A DNA stretch of 64,000 nucleotides from Actinoplanes campanulatus (GCF_014647795.1 NZ_BMPW01000001.1:496001-560000); one strand, 5' to 3'. Shown: positions 17,033 to 26,188, counted from the first letter of the stretch. Program-made: numbers and translations. Notes: generated by a model from the sequence alone, not told the origin.

Positions 17033-17063
17033 GCACCCCCGGCGGCCGGTCCGCCGGGGGTGC
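17033..17063 (+). terminator. Hairpin terminator after the CDP-alcohol transferase gene
   Basis: Perfect 13-bp GC-only stem (GCACCCCCGGCGG and complement) with a five-base loop CCGGT, 16 bp after the stop codon; only a short T-containing tract follows, as usual for actinobacteria. Confidence 0.85.
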
Positions 17064-17099
17064 TCTCGTTCCGCCCGGTGGCCGGGCTAGATTGGCCCG

Positions 17100-18698
17100 A
17101 TGCCACGACGCCGCCTGATCCATCTCCTGGCGGTTCTGGCGATGCTGGGGCAGATGGCGTTCGCCATGGTCACCACCGCGGTCCAGCAGTCGCCGACCAT
17201 CGACGAGCCGGTCTACGTGGCCACCGCCGAGGTGTACCGGCAGCAGCACAGCCTGCGCTACAACCCGGAGCATCCGCCGCTCGGCAAGCTGATCATCGCG
17301 GCCGGGACGGCGCTGGCCGGGGCCGAGCTGGACCCGGCCTACCCGGGCAACCAGACCCGGCTGGGCCGGCACCTGCTGTACGAGACCGGCAACAACCCGT
17401 TCCGGCTGATGCTCCTGGCCCGCCTGCCGGTCATCCTGCTCACCCTGCTCTTCGGGCTGGTGGTGCTGGCCTTCGCCCGGGACGTGGCCGGGCCGCTCGC
17501 CGGGCTGATCGCCCTGGCCCTCTACAGCTTCTCCCCCGACGTGATCGCGCACGGCTCGCTGGCCACCCTGGACGTGCCCGCCGCCGGGATGCTGCTGACC
17601 GCCTTCTGGCTGGCCTGGCGCGCCCGCACCCGGCCGGCGCTCTACGTGCCCCTGGCCGGGGCCGCTCTCGGTGCGGCGCTGGCGACCAGGATGAGCGTGC
17701 TCCCCGCCGTACCGTTGCTGGCGCTCCTGGCCGGACTGTCGACCTGGCGCAACCGGACCGATCAGCGCGGCCGCCGTCTGTTGATCGCCGCGGGAGCGGC
17801 GCTGGGCGCCGGGGTGATCGCGGTGGCCGTGGTGTGGATCACCTATCTGATGGTGGATCCGCGGCTGCGCTGGACCACCCCGGCCGGCCTGGAGCAGATC
17901 CACGAGCTGAAACGGCTGGCCGTGGACCTGCTGCCGTTCCCGCAGGCCTACCAGGACGGGATGCTGATCCAGTTCAAGTTCGAGAACCGGTCGTTCAACG
18001 GGTTCCTGCTGGGTGAGGCCTACAAGGGCTCGCCGTGGTATTACCTGCCGGCCGCGATCATGATCAAGACGCCGCTCGGGATGCTGGCGCTCTGGCTGGC
18101 CGGCACGGTCACCATGATCGTGATCCCGCGGCTGCGGGCCGCCGCGCTCTACGTGCTGCCGGTCTCCGCGCTGCTGGTGGCGGTCGGCATGACCGGGGAG
18201 CGGAACTACGGCACCCGCTACTCGATCTTCCTGCCCATGTTCCTGGCCGTGGCCGCCGGTACGGTCGCGCTGATCCGCCTCAGGTGGGCGCGGATCACCA
18301 CGGCACTGCTGGTGCTCGCCGTGGCGGTCAGCTCGCTGCTGACGTTCCCCTACTACCTGCCCTACTCGAACGAGGCGTTCGGCGGGACGGACCGGACCCA
18401 CCTGAACCTGCACGACGCCAACGTCGACTGGGGGCAGGACCTCGCCCGGCTCGGGCAGCGGCTGCGCACCGACCATCCGGGCGAGCAGGTGTGGCTCGTC
18501 TACAAGGGCTCCGGTGTGCCGGGGTACTACGGGATCGAGGCGCGTGATCCGTACGCCGTCCCCGACGACCAGGTGCGCGGGCTGCTCGTGGTCTCCGACT
18601 CGCGGGTGGCGCTCGCCGGGCCCCGGCTGAAGAGCTGGATCGAGAGCAGCACCGAGATCGGGAACGTCGGCCACTCCATCCGTATCTACCGGCGCTGA
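17100..18698 (+). CDS. GT39/ArnT-like membrane glycosyltransferase
   Basis: 532 residues of the polyprenyl-phosphate-sugar-dependent GT-C fold. The first outside loop carries the acidic catalytic motif TIDEPVYVATAEVY (about residues 33-46) and HPPLGK, both typical of the PMT/ArnT group, followed by roughly ten further membrane helices (AGPLAGLIALALYSF, ALLALLAGLST and others) and a soluble C-terminal part. Acceptor may be protein or lipid. Preceded by a strong terminator and followed within 40 bp by the GMC oxidoreductase, but a palindromic operator between them suggests separate control. Confidence 0.87.
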   Translation: MPRRRLIHLLAVLAMLGQMAFAMVTTAVQQSPTIDEPVYVATAEVYRQQHSLRYNPEHPPLGKLIIAAGTALAGAELDPAYPGNQTRLGRHLLYETGNNPFRLMLLARLPVILLTLLFGLVVLAFARDVAGPLAGLIALALYSFSPDVIAHGSLATLDVPAAGMLLTAFWLAWRARTRPALYVPLAGAALGAALATRMSVLPAVPLLALLAGLSTWRNRTDQRGRRLLIAAGAALGAGVIAVAVVWITYLMVDPRLRWTTPAGLEQIHELKRLAVDLLPFPQAYQDGMLIQFKFENRSFNGFLLGEAYKGSPWYYLPAAIMIKTPLGMLALWLAGTVTMIVIPRLRAAALYVLPVSALLVAVGMTGERNYGTRYSIFLPMFLAVAAGTVALIRLRWARITTALLVLAVAVSSLLTFPYYLPYSNEAFGGTDRTHLNLHDANVDWGQDLARLGQRLRTDHPGEQVWLVYKGSGVPGYYGIEARDPYAVPDDQVRGLLVVSDSRVALAGPRLKSWIESSTEIGNVGHSIRIYRR

Positions 18699-18709
18699 GA
18701 TATTGAGGG

Positions 18710-18723
18710 TTACCGGCCGGTAA
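18710..18723. promoter_or_regulatory. Perfect 14-bp palindrome upstream of the GMC oxidoreductase
   Basis: TTACCGGCCGGTAA is an exact inverted repeat in the 40-bp gap before the oxidoreductase start. Short palindromes of this ACCGG-core type are typical of TetR-family repressor operators. No TetR gene is in the window. Confidence 0.55.
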
Positions 18724-18738
18724 TGCTTAGGTGGCACG

Positions 18739-20373
18739 ATGACGCACTACGACATCGTGATCGTCGGCAGCGGCTTCGGTGGCAGCGTCAGCGCACTGCG
18801 GCTGGCGGAGAAGGGCTACCGGGTCGGCGTGCTCGAGGCCGGCCGCCGGTTCACCCGCGACACCCTGCCCAAGACCTCCTGGGACCTGCGCAGCTTCCTC
18901 TGGGCCCCGCGACTCGGGCTGCGCGGCATGCAACGGATCACCCTGCTCAAGGACATCATGGTGCTGTCCGCGGCCGGGGTCGGCGGCGGATCGCTGGTCT
19001 ACGCCAACACCCTCTATAGGCCACCCGCGCCGTTCTTCGCCGACCCGCACTGGTCCGGGATCACCGACTGGGCCGCCGAGCTCGACCCCTTCTACGACCA
19101 GGCGTCACGGATGCTGGGCGTCACCGAGCAGCCCAGCATGACCGCCTCCGACGTGGTGATCCAGCAGGTGGCCGAGGACATGGGGGTGGGCCACACGTTC
19201 CGGCGTACCCCGGTCGGGGTGTTCTTCGGCGAGCCGGGGAAGACCGTGCCGGACCCCTACTTCGGTGGCGCCGGCCCGGACCGCACCGGTTGCGTCGAGT
19301 GCGGCAACTGCATGATCGGCTGCGCCGTCGGCGCCAAGAACCGGCTGGACGTCAACTACCTCTACCTGGCCGAGCGCGCCGGGGCCGTGGTGCACCCGGA
19401 CACCGAGGTCACCGCGCTGCGCCCGGACGGCGACGGCTGGCGGCTCCAGACCCGGTCCGGCGTCTTCACGGCCGGCCAGGTGATCCTCGCGGCGGGCGCG
19501 CTCGGCACCCAGCGGCTGCTGCACGCCATGAAGGACTCCGGTGTGCTGCCCGGGCTCTCCGGCCGGCTCGGCCGGCTCACCCGCACCAACTCCGAGGCCC
19601 TGCTCGGCGCGGCCACCAAGGACGTGCCGGAGCGGCCCTTCTCCGAGGGCATCGCGATCACCTCGTCGTTCCACCCGGACGCCGACACCCACATCGAGCC
19701 GGTCCGGTACGGCCCGCGCAGCAACGCCATGGGCCTGCTGTCGACGATCCTGGTGGACGGCGGCGGCCGGGTGCCGCGCCCGCTCCGCTTCCTGTGGCAG
19801 GCGCTGCGGCATCCGGTCGTCTTCGGCCACTCCCTGTCGGTCCGCCGGTGGAGCGAGCGCACCATCATCGCCCTGGTCATGCAGACCCTGGACAACTCGC
19901 TGACGGTCCGGCGCACCCGGTTCGGGCGGCTGACCACCACCCTCGGGCACGGTCGGGCCAACCCGGTCTGGATCCCGGTCGGCCACGAGGCGGTCCGGCG
20001 GATCGCCGACCGGATCGGCGGCTATCCCGGCGGCACCCTCGGCGACGTGGTCAACATCCCGCTCACCGCGCACATCCTCGGCGGCGCCACCATCGGCGAG
20101 TCGGCGGAGACCGGGGTGGTGGACGCGTACCACCGGGTCTTCGGACATCCCGGCCTGCACGTGATCGACGGCTCCACGGTCCCGGCGAACCTGGGCGTGA
20201 ACCCGTCCCTCACGATCACCGCCCTGGCCGAACGGGCCACCGCCCTCTGGCCCAACAAGGGCGAACCGGACCAGCGCCCGCCCCTCGGCGACACCTACCG
20301 CCGCGTCGACCCGATCCCGCCGCACTCCCCCGCGGTCCCACCCCACGCCCCCACGGCCCTCCGCTGGGCCTGA
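18739..20373 (+). CDS. GMC-type FAD oxidoreductase, cholesterol-oxidase-like
   Basis: 544 residues. The N-terminal Rossmann FAD motif is IVIVGSGFGGSVSALRLAEKG, followed by GVGGGSLVYANT for flavin contact. A cysteine cluster in CVECGNCMIGCAVGAKN (about residues 185-201) and the C-terminal VIDGSTVPANLGVNPSLTI are shared with ChoD-type actinobacterial proteins. ChoD-like enzymes are usually listed as cholesterol oxidases, but several act on other alcohols or quinols, so the substrate is open. The gene starts 16 bp after a perfect palindrome. Confidence 0.88.
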   Translation: MTHYDIVIVGSGFGGSVSALRLAEKGYRVGVLEAGRRFTRDTLPKTSWDLRSFLWAPRLGLRGMQRITLLKDIMVLSAAGVGGGSLVYANTLYRPPAPFFADPHWSGITDWAAELDPFYDQASRMLGVTEQPSMTASDVVIQQVAEDMGVGHTFRRTPVGVFFGEPGKTVPDPYFGGAGPDRTGCVECGNCMIGCAVGAKNRLDVNYLYLAERAGAVVHPDTEVTALRPDGDGWRLQTRSGVFTAGQVILAAGALGTQRLLHAMKDSGVLPGLSGRLGRLTRTNSEALLGAATKDVPERPFSEGIAITSSFHPDADTHIEPVRYGPRSNAMGLLSTILVDGGGRVPRPLRFLWQALRHPVVFGHSLSVRRWSERTIIALVMQTLDNSLTVRRTRFGRLTTTLGHGRANPVWIPVGHEAVRRIADRIGGYPGGTLGDVVNIPLTAHILGGATIGESAETGVVDAYHRVFGHPGLHVIDGSTVPANLGVNPSLTITALAERATALWPNKGEPDQRPPLGDTYRRVDPIPPHSPAVPPHAPTALRWA

Positions 20374-20393
20374 TGGCTCCGCTTCGCTCCGCG

Positions 20394-20493
20394 GCAAAAC
20401 GCCTTGTAACCGGTGTCGAGGCAGGTGATTTCCCGCCGCAGCACACCCCGCTGCGTCGGGAAATCACTTGCCTCGACACCGGCGGCGTTTTGC
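20394..20493. repeat. Long imperfect inverted repeat (about 100-nt stem-loop) between convergent genes
   Basis: Two 32-bp arms (20410-20441 and 20451-20482) pair with only two non-Watson-Crick positions, both T opposite G, around a nine-base loop. Outer arms GCAAAACGCC (20394-20403) and GGCGTTTTGC (20484-20493) extend the stem after a six-base bulge on one side. It lies between the convergent oxidoreductase and dGTPase genes. It could end transcription from both sides, but it is much longer than a normal terminator and may be a mobile or repeated palindrome. Confidence 0.85.
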
Positions 20494-20565
20494 GGGAATG
20501 GCGAGTGCACCGCCGTCCTAGTCGGGGGTGGGTGGTTGTGTGGGTCGGCTGGACCACCGGCGGGA

Positions 20566-22032
20566 TCAAAGGACGGGGGCGTCGGTCCATAGCTGGCGGG
20601 AGCGGCCGGAGAGGGCTTCCAGGAGGCCGACGGCCTGGCTGTCGGTGAGGCCGGCCACGAAGTCGATGACGGCACGGCCGCGGGCCTGGGCGATACGGCC
20701 CGGGGTGCCGGCCGGGAGCTCGGCCTCGGCCAGTTCGACCAGGTCACGCAGGCGGGGTGGCAGGCGCTGTTCCTCGTCGGGATCGGTGAGCCAGGCGAGC
20801 AGGGCCTCCACCAGGGAGGACAGCAGCCGGCCCTGACCGCGCTGGTGCAGGGCCAGGTCGGGTCGTTCGAGGACGAAACGGTTCTGGACGAACTTGAGGA
20901 TCTGCACCTCGTGCCACTGGGCGCGGGCCAGCTGGACGTGGCCGCTGCGGACGGCCGGCTGTTCGATCAGCTCGGCCGATTCGACGAGGCGGCGGGTCCA
21001 GTTCGCGGAGAAGGCGGCGACCCGGGCCTCGGCCTCCAGGGAGCCGTCGAAGGGCCGGGCCAGGAGGCCGTCGACGAGTTCGGCACGGACCAACTCGACG
21101 GCCCCGGCGAAGGCGTCGTCGTCGGCGATCCAGCCGTCCTTGCGGTGCAGCTGGCGGCGCAGCGACTCGATGGCGCCGCCGGCCCGGTTCAGGTCGGTCT
21201 CCGGGCCCCAGCGCTGCCAGGTCATCAGCTCGGTGGCGACCAGTCCCTGCTGGAGCACGCCGAGACGGTGCACGTCCTCCAGGTCGTGGATGGCGTACGC
21301 GATGTCGTCGGCGGTGTCCATGACGGACGCCTCGACGGTCTGCTGCCAGTCGGCGACCCGTCCGGAGAACGGCGCCCGGGCGGCCCGCACGTCGGCGATC
21401 TCGGTCGAGTAGGCGCCGAACTTGAGGGAGCCGCCGTCCGGGTCGTCGGGCGGCGCGGCGGCACCGCGCGGCGGCGGGTCCATGAACCGCGGGTGCGGGT
21501 CCGGATGGGTGCGCCGGGTCCACGGGTACTTGAGGATCGCCGCCCGGACCGCGTTGGTCAGGTTGAGCCCGATCGTCGCCTGGCCACGGATCTCGGTGCT
21601 GGTCACGATCCGGTACGACTGGGCGTTGCCCTCGAACCCGTCCGGCAGCCCGAGCCGGTGCCGGGCCAGCCGGTCCAGCACCCGCTCGCCGAGATGCCCG
21701 AACGGCGGGTGCCCGAGGTCGTGGGCGAGCGCCGCCGCCTCGACCACGTCCGGGTCGCAGCCGCCCAGCTTCTCGGCGAGATCCGGGGCGGCGGCCCGCA
21801 GCCGGTCGGCGATGGCCCGGCCCACCTGCGCCACCTTGAGGCTGTGGGTGAGCCGGTTGTGCACCAGCAGGCCCGCCCCGCCGGGACTGATCACCTGGGT
21901 GACCTCGGCGAGACGGGCCAGGAAGGGCGAACTGACGATCCGGTCCCGGTCCACTCGGAAGGGATTCGACGCCAGGTCACCGGGGGCGACCAGGCGGTCA
22001 CCGAAGAGGCGCTGGGCACGCGGATCATCCAT
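20566..22032 (-). CDS. dgt: Deoxyguanosinetriphosphate triphosphohydrolase-like protein (dGTPase, HD domain)
   Basis: Hydrolyses dNTP to deoxynucleoside and triphosphate, adjusting nucleotide pools. 488 residues. The HD-domain metal ligands appear in order: VHNRLTHSLKVAQVGR, AALAHDLGHPPFGHLGE (about residues 100-116) and DTADDIAYAIHDLEDVH. An insert rich in Pro/Arg near residues 175-200 separates helices. Two genes convergent with it are separated by the long stem-loop at 20394-20493. Confidence 0.92.
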   Translation of the reverse strand: MDDPRAQRLFGDRLVAPGDLASNPFRVDRDRIVSSPFLARLAEVTQVISPGGAGLLVHNRLTHSLKVAQVGRAIADRLRAAAPDLAEKLGGCDPDVVEAAALAHDLGHPPFGHLGERVLDRLARHRLGLPDGFEGNAQSYRIVTSTEIRGQATIGLNLTNAVRAAILKYPWTRRTHPDPHPRFMDPPPRGAAAPPDDPDGGSLKFGAYSTEIADVRAARAPFSGRVADWQQTVEASVMDTADDIAYAIHDLEDVHRLGVLQQGLVATELMTWQRWGPETDLNRAGGAIESLRRQLHRKDGWIADDDAFAGAVELVRAELVDGLLARPFDGSLEAEARVAAFSANWTRRLVESAELIEQPAVRSGHVQLARAQWHEVQILKFVQNRFVLERPDLALHQRGQGRLLSSLVEALLAWLTDPDEEQRLPPRLRDLVELAEAELPAGTPGRIAQARGRAVIDFVAGLTDSQAVGLLEALSGRSRQLWTDAPVL

Positions 22033-22056
22033 GCCCGAAAACTTACCGGGAGAGAC

Positions 22057-22638
22057 TCAGCGGGACTGGAGGGCGTCCAGAGCGACGGCCATGGCCACCA
22101 CGAGGCGGCGGTCCAGGGCCGGGTCGTGGATGCTGACCTGGTACGTGTCCCGCAGCCCCCACTTGCGCACCACCGAGAAGGCCGGCCGGCCCTGGATGGT
22201 GAAGTCGAAGTGGTAGGGCAGCCACGACAGCGAGTCCACGAACCGCCGCAGGATCGCCACCCACTGGTTGCGCTCCTGGCCGGTGATCTCGCCGTAGCCG
22301 GGCTGTTCGAGGACCCAGGTGGACCGGAACAGCGAGGCCGCGAAGCTCTTCCGGAACAGGCCGATGGGCTGCCCGTTCACGTCGGTGACATCGTAGGTGG
22401 CACCGAGGTCGATGACCTGGCGGGCCTTGAAACCGAGCAGCGGGGTCTGCTTGGTGTCGTCGGTGTAAAGGGTCACCTGCTCCTTGAACGCCAGCCGCTT
22501 CTGCTGGGCGAAGGCGAGGATCCCCGCCTCCCCACCGGTGGCCGGGTCGACGGAGTGGACCTCGTATTGGTTGACCATGAGACGGATGCGCTGGCGCACG
22601 ATCAGGTGCTGCTGCGTTTGAAGGGTATCGAGCGTCAC
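22057..22638 (-). CDS. LURP-one-related (Tubby C-terminal-like) protein
   Basis: 193 residues with alternating beta-strand character and the family phrases FAQQKRLAFKEQVTLYTD, GFKARQVIDLGATYDVTD, and FTIQGRPAFSVVRKWGLRDTY. Proteins of this fold are 12-stranded barrels around a hydrophobic helix; bacterial members have no assigned activity, with membrane-lipid contact suggested by the Tubby/scramblase relation. It sits 24 bp before the dGTPase start and may be co-transcribed with it. Confidence 0.82.
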   Translation of the reverse strand: MTLDTLQTQQHLIVRQRIRLMVNQYEVHSVDPATGGEAGILAFAQQKRLAFKEQVTLYTDDTKQTPLLGFKARQVIDLGATYDVTDVNGQPIGLFRKSFAASLFRSTWVLEQPGYGEITGQERNQWVAILRRFVDSLSWLPYHFDFTIQGRPAFSVVRKWGLRDTYQVSIHDPALDRRLVVAMAVALDALQSR

Positions 22639-22727
22639 CGCGGCAGTGTGTCATACCCGTCACTTACTGAGTGGAGGCTGAGGGTGGCGGTGGCAGTCGC
22701 CGACCGGGGCAGGTCAGACTGGGTCAC

Positions 22728-23831
22728 ATGGCGAAGCGAAGGCGTACCCGTACCGTGATGGCTCTGGCGCTGGGCGCCGCGGCGGTGTGGGCCGCCCGTG
22801 ACATTCCGGCGCAGCTCGGCGCCCGGGCGCGGGGCGCCCGGCTGGCCCGAGTCCAGACGTCGCCGCAGTTCTCCGGTGGGAAGTTCCGCAACACCGTGCC
22901 GGCCTCCGAGGTGACCGCCGCGTCGATGCCGCGGCTGGCCGCCGCGGCGCTGACCGGCCGCGAGGCACGGCGTCCGCATCAGCCGGTCCCGGTGCTCACC
23001 CCGCCGCCGGGCGGCGACGCCCAGGGTCTGCACATCACCTGGTATGGACACTCCTCCGCGCTGATCGAGATCGAGGGCCGGCGGGTGCTGCTCGACCCGG
23101 TGTGGAGCGAGCGCTGCTCCCCGTCCCGGCTGGCCGGCCCGCGCCGCCTGCACGAGCCGCCGGTCGCCCTGCGGGAGCTGCCGCCGATCGACGCCGTGGT
23201 GATCTCCCACGACCACTACGACCACCTCGACATGGCCACCGTGCAGACGCTGGTGGACCTCCAGGCCGCCCGCTTCCTGGTGCCGCTCGGGGTGGGCGCG
23301 CACCTGGAGCGCTGGGGCGTCCCGCCCACCCGGATCGTGGAGCTGGACTGGGACGAGCGAGCCAAGGTCGCCGGGGTGGAGTTCACCGCGACGCCGGCCC
23401 GGCACTTCTCCGGCCGTGGCCTGGCCCGCGACGAGACACTCTGGGCGAGCTGGGTGATCGCCGGCCCGACCCGGAAGGTGTTCTACTCCGGCGACACCGG
23501 CTACTTCCCCGGCTTCGCCGCGATCGGCGCCGAGCACGGCCCGTTCGACGCGACGCTGGTCCAGGTGGGTGCGTATGGGGACGCCTGGCCGGACATCCAC
23601 ATGACTCCCGAGGACGGCGTCGCCACCCACGTGGACGTGGACGGCGGCCTGCTCATCCCGGTGCACTGGGCCACCTTCAACCTGGCGCTGCACGACTGGG
23701 CGGAGCCGGCCGACCGGGTCTGGAGCGAGGCCAAGGCCCGCGGGGTTCGGCTGGCCGTCCCGCGCCCGGGCGAGCGGGTGGATGTCGACAACCCGCCGCC
23801 GGTCGACGGCTGGTGGCAGCAGATCGCCTAG
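22728..23831 (+). CDS. MBL-fold metallohydrolase, NAPE-PLD/UlaG-like
   Basis: 367 residues from ATG 22728. A basic start and one hydrophobic stretch (TVMALALGAAAVWAARDI) suggest a membrane-anchored or exported protein. The metallo-beta-lactamase motif is SHDHYDHLD (about residue 162), with HFSGRGL, YSGDTGY and a late PVHWATFNLALHDW supplying further metal ligands. The NAPE-PLD-like subgroup hydrolyses phospholipid phosphodiester bonds; whether this one does is not known. It converges with the next gene with a 4-bp overlap of stop codons. Confidence 0.88.
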   Translation: MAKRRRTRTVMALALGAAAVWAARDIPAQLGARARGARLARVQTSPQFSGGKFRNTVPASEVTAASMPRLAAAALTGREARRPHQPVPVLTPPPGGDAQGLHITWYGHSSALIEIEGRRVLLDPVWSERCSPSRLAGPRRLHEPPVALRELPPIDAVVISHDHYDHLDMATVQTLVDLQAARFLVPLGVGAHLERWGVPPTRIVELDWDERAKVAGVEFTATPARHFSGRGLARDETLWASWVIAGPTRKVFYSGDTGYFPGFAAIGAEHGPFDATLVQVGAYGDAWPDIHMTPEDGVATHVDVDGGLLIPVHWATFNLALHDWAEPADRVWSEAKARGVRLAVPRPGERVDVDNPPPVDGWWQQIA

Positions 23832-24349
23832 AAGCTGTCCGGCAGGGCGATGCCGAAGCGGGCGCAGAGCAGCGGCACGTCGTGCCGGTCGGCGGCCCGG
23901 GGCGGGTAGCCGGTGTGCCAGCGGACCGCCCACTCCGGGACCTCGCAGCGCACCGGCTGCCCGTCGATCACGCCCTGCCCGTTCAGCGCCGCGGCCGGGA
24001 AGGTCACCCCGTCGGCGGGCGAGCCGAAGTGCAGCCGCCCGTCCGGGAGCCGTTCGTACAGATGCAGGTCGACGCGGAGCCGGGCGCCGTCGTGCAGCAC
24101 GAAGTTCCACGGGCGGTCGCCGGGCCGCGGGAAGATGCGGTCGACGCCGCGGCCGGCCAGCGCCCGGAACAGCCACTCCAGGTGGGCCGCGGGGGCCCAC
24201 AGGTCGAGGTCGGAGTGTTCCCGGGTCTGTTCGCCGAGCAGCGCGTCGACCGCCCAGCCGCCACCGAGGCAGACCTCCACCCGGTGCGTTTCGAGGGCGT
24301 CGAGGATCGCGGTGACGTCCCCGGCCGCCGCGACGTGCCGCCCCGCCAT
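23828..24349 (-). CDS. Nucleotidyltransferase-domain protein, aminoglycoside adenylyltransferase-like
   Basis: 173 residues. The motif CLGGGWAVDALLGEQTREHSD ending in the metal-binding pair DLDLW (about residues 46-51) is that of the ANT(2'')/LinB-type nucleotidyltransferase family. FVLHDGARLRVDLHLY supplies the third acidic residue. Related enzymes adenylate aminoglycosides or lincosamides, but many chromosomal actinobacterial copies have no known drug. Its start lies 24 bp after the stop of the diacylglycerol-kinase-like gene, so the two may form one transcript. Confidence 0.82.
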   Translation of the reverse strand: MAGRHVAAAGDVTAILDALETHRVEVCLGGGWAVDALLGEQTREHSDLDLWAPAAHLEWLFRALAGRGVDRIFPRPGDRPWNFVLHDGARLRVDLHLYERLPDGRLHFGSPADGVTFPAAALNGQGVIDGQPVRCEVPEWAVRWHTGYPPRAADRHDVPLLCARFGIALPDSF

Positions 24350-24373
24350 CCGTCCTCCCGATGTCCGAGAGGG

Positions 24374-25309
24374 TCAGGTTTTCGCAGCGGTGGCGTCCCC
24401 GGCCATAGGCTTTTCGGCCGGGACGCAGACCCGGACCGCCGACGGGACCACCTTGGCGGAGAACTTCTTCGTCCTGCTCCGGGCGCCACCGTCGAGTTCG
24501 TACTCCAGTTTGGAGCCGAGTTGGACGTCGACCCGGCGGGCGCGGGTCATCCGGACGAACGGTGAGTTGTCGGAGCGGGTGACCGCCATGGTGCCGAGCG
24601 CGCGGGCCCACTGGAGTGCGTTCTGGGCGGTGGCGACACCGACGTCGAGCCAGCCGTCGTCGGGGGACGCGTCGTCGAAGGCCCGGATGCCGCCGGTGAT
24701 GGTGCCCACGTTGCCGATCAGGACGCAGCTGGCCTCGTCGTCGAACCAGGCGGTGCCGTCCACTTCGATCTTCACGCGCGGGGCCTCGCCGTTGACGTGG
24801 CGCAGACCGGTCCAGACGTACGACAGTTTGCCGAGCCGGTCCTTCAGCCCGCCGTCGGCGTCCTTGATCATGGCGCCGTCGAAGCCGACGCCGGCCATCA
24901 CGGCGAAGTGCTCGCCGGCGATCCGGCCCAGGTCGAGCCGCCGGCGCTCGCCGGTGAAGGCGATCTCGACGGCCTTCTCCAGGTCCTCCGGGATGCCGAG
25001 GTTGCCGGCCAGCAGGTTGCCGGTGCCGGCCGGCATGATCGCGACCGGGATCCGGCCGCCGCCCTTCTCCCGGGCCAGTACGTCCAGGGTGCGCTGGACC
25101 ATGCCGTCGCCGCCCCAGACGACGAGCAGGTCGGCGCCGTCCCGGATCACCTGACGGACCCGTTTCGGCGCCTTCCGGCTCTTCGGGACCTCATGCCAGA
25201 TCAGATTCTCGACGCCGCGGCCGGTGAGCAGGCGGCGCAACTCGTCGAGCCCACCACCGAGGCTCTTCCGCTGGTGGGCGACGACGGCGATCGTGCGAGG
25301 GGTGCGCAT
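24374..25309 (-). CDS. Diacylglycerol/lipid kinase family protein (YegS/DgkB fold)
   Basis: 311 residues. The catalytic-domain signature is VVWGGDGMVQRTLDVLA and the nucleotide loop MPAGTGNLLAGNLGIP (about residues 88-110). A later GVGFDGAMI and SCVLIGNVGTITGG match the second beta-sandwich domain. It phosphorylates a lipid hydroxyl such as diacylglycerol or a sphingoid analogue. Lies upstream of the nucleotidyltransferase gene and 43 bp from a small basic protein gene in the same direction. Confidence 0.9.
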   Translation of the reverse strand: MRTPRTIAVVAHQRKSLGGGLDELRRLLTGRGVENLIWHEVPKSRKAPKRVRQVIRDGADLLVVWGGDGMVQRTLDVLAREKGGGRIPVAIMPAGTGNLLAGNLGIPEDLEKAVEIAFTGERRRLDLGRIAGEHFAVMAGVGFDGAMIKDADGGLKDRLGKLSYVWTGLRHVNGEAPRVKIEVDGTAWFDDEASCVLIGNVGTITGGIRAFDDASPDDGWLDVGVATAQNALQWARALGTMAVTRSDNSPFVRMTRARRVDVQLGSKLEYELDGGARSRTKKFSAKVVPSAVRVCVPAEKPMAGDATAAKT

Positions 25310-25352
25310 GACGCCGCCGTTACCCGGTCCGGCGGAAATCCAATCAGGGGGC

Positions 25353-25550
25353 TCAGCGGAACCCGAAACGGCGGCGCTTCTTCCGGCCGAACAGCGTCTG
25401 CACGGTGTCGGCGCCCTGCCGGAGCAGGCGCGACGCCCGGTTCGGCCCGCGCCGGCGCTCGACCGCGGCGCTGAGCCTTCGGGCTCCCGCGGCGCCGAGC
25501 GGCACGAGAATGGCGGTCAGGATGACTCTGCGAGCGAAGGTCCAGATCAT
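25353..25550 (-). CDS. Small basic protein of unknown function
   Basis: 65 residues. One hydrophobic segment (FARRVILTAILVPLGAAGA) at the start is followed by a very Arg-rich tail ending GRKKRRRFGFR, so it is probably membrane-attached with a basic cytoplasmic tail. It lies 43 bp before the lipid kinase gene in the same direction. No family assigned. Confidence 0.6.
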   Translation of the reverse strand: MIWTFARRVILTAILVPLGAAGARRLSAAVERRRGPNRASRLLRQGADTVQTLFGRKKRRRFGFR

Positions 25551-25576
25551 GCCTTTCGATTACCCACGAACGGTGA

Positions 25577-26143
25577 TCAGTTCACGGTCTCCCGCATGCG
25601 TTGTTCGGCGGCCGCGCTGCGGATCACCATGAGCCGCAGCTCCAGTTCATCGGCGACGATCGAGGCCAGGTGCTGGAGGGCGGTGAGCTGCCGCGGGTTC
25701 GCCTCCCGGGGCACGCTGTCGATCACGTTGACGGTGCCGAGGCGGTAACCGTCGTGGGTGCGGATCGGTGCGGCGGCGTAGAAGCGCAGGCCCAGCTCAC
25801 TCCGGACCAGGGGGTGCTCCAGGGTGCGCGGGTCCACGGCGGCGTCGTTGATCACGTACACGTCGTCCTGCGCGATCACCGAGGCGCACAGGCCGGGTTC
25901 CTTGCCGATCTCCCGGACGCCGGTCAGGCCCTGGCAGGCGGCCAGCCACACCCGGTCCTGCTCGACCAGGGACACGGTGGCGATCGGCGTGCCGAAGAGG
26001 GCGCCGGCCACGAAGGCGATCCGGTCGTACGCGTCCTCGACCGGCTGGTCCACCAGCCGGTAGCGGCGCACCGCCGCGAGCCGGGCCTGCTCCCGCGGGT
26101 CGGCGTTGTCCAGGTACTCGTAGGCGTTCGACGACTCTGTCAT
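25577..26143 (-). CDS. GAF-domain protein
   Basis: 188 residues from ATG 26143 (MTESSNAYEYLDN); a longer frame to 26182 lacks support. After a short helical N-terminus the whole protein is one GAF domain of the phytochrome/FhlA class: YDRIAFVAGALFGTPIATVS, VWLAACQG, CASVIAQDDVYVINDAA, FYAAAPIRTHDGYRLGTVNVID. No output domain is attached, so it probably acts with another protein or is a stand-alone small-ligand sensor. Confidence 0.85.
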   Translation of the reverse strand: MTESSNAYEYLDNADPREQARLAAVRRYRLVDQPVEDAYDRIAFVAGALFGTPIATVSLVEQDRVWLAACQGLTGVREIGKEPGLCASVIAQDDVYVINDAAVDPRTLEHPLVRSELGLRFYAAAPIRTHDGYRLGTVNVIDSVPREANPRQLTALQHLASIVADELELRLMVIRSAAAEQRMRETVN

Positions 26144-26188
26144 GCATCGAAGCCTATTGCCGCCGGACGTGATCCGTCGCACACCAGG

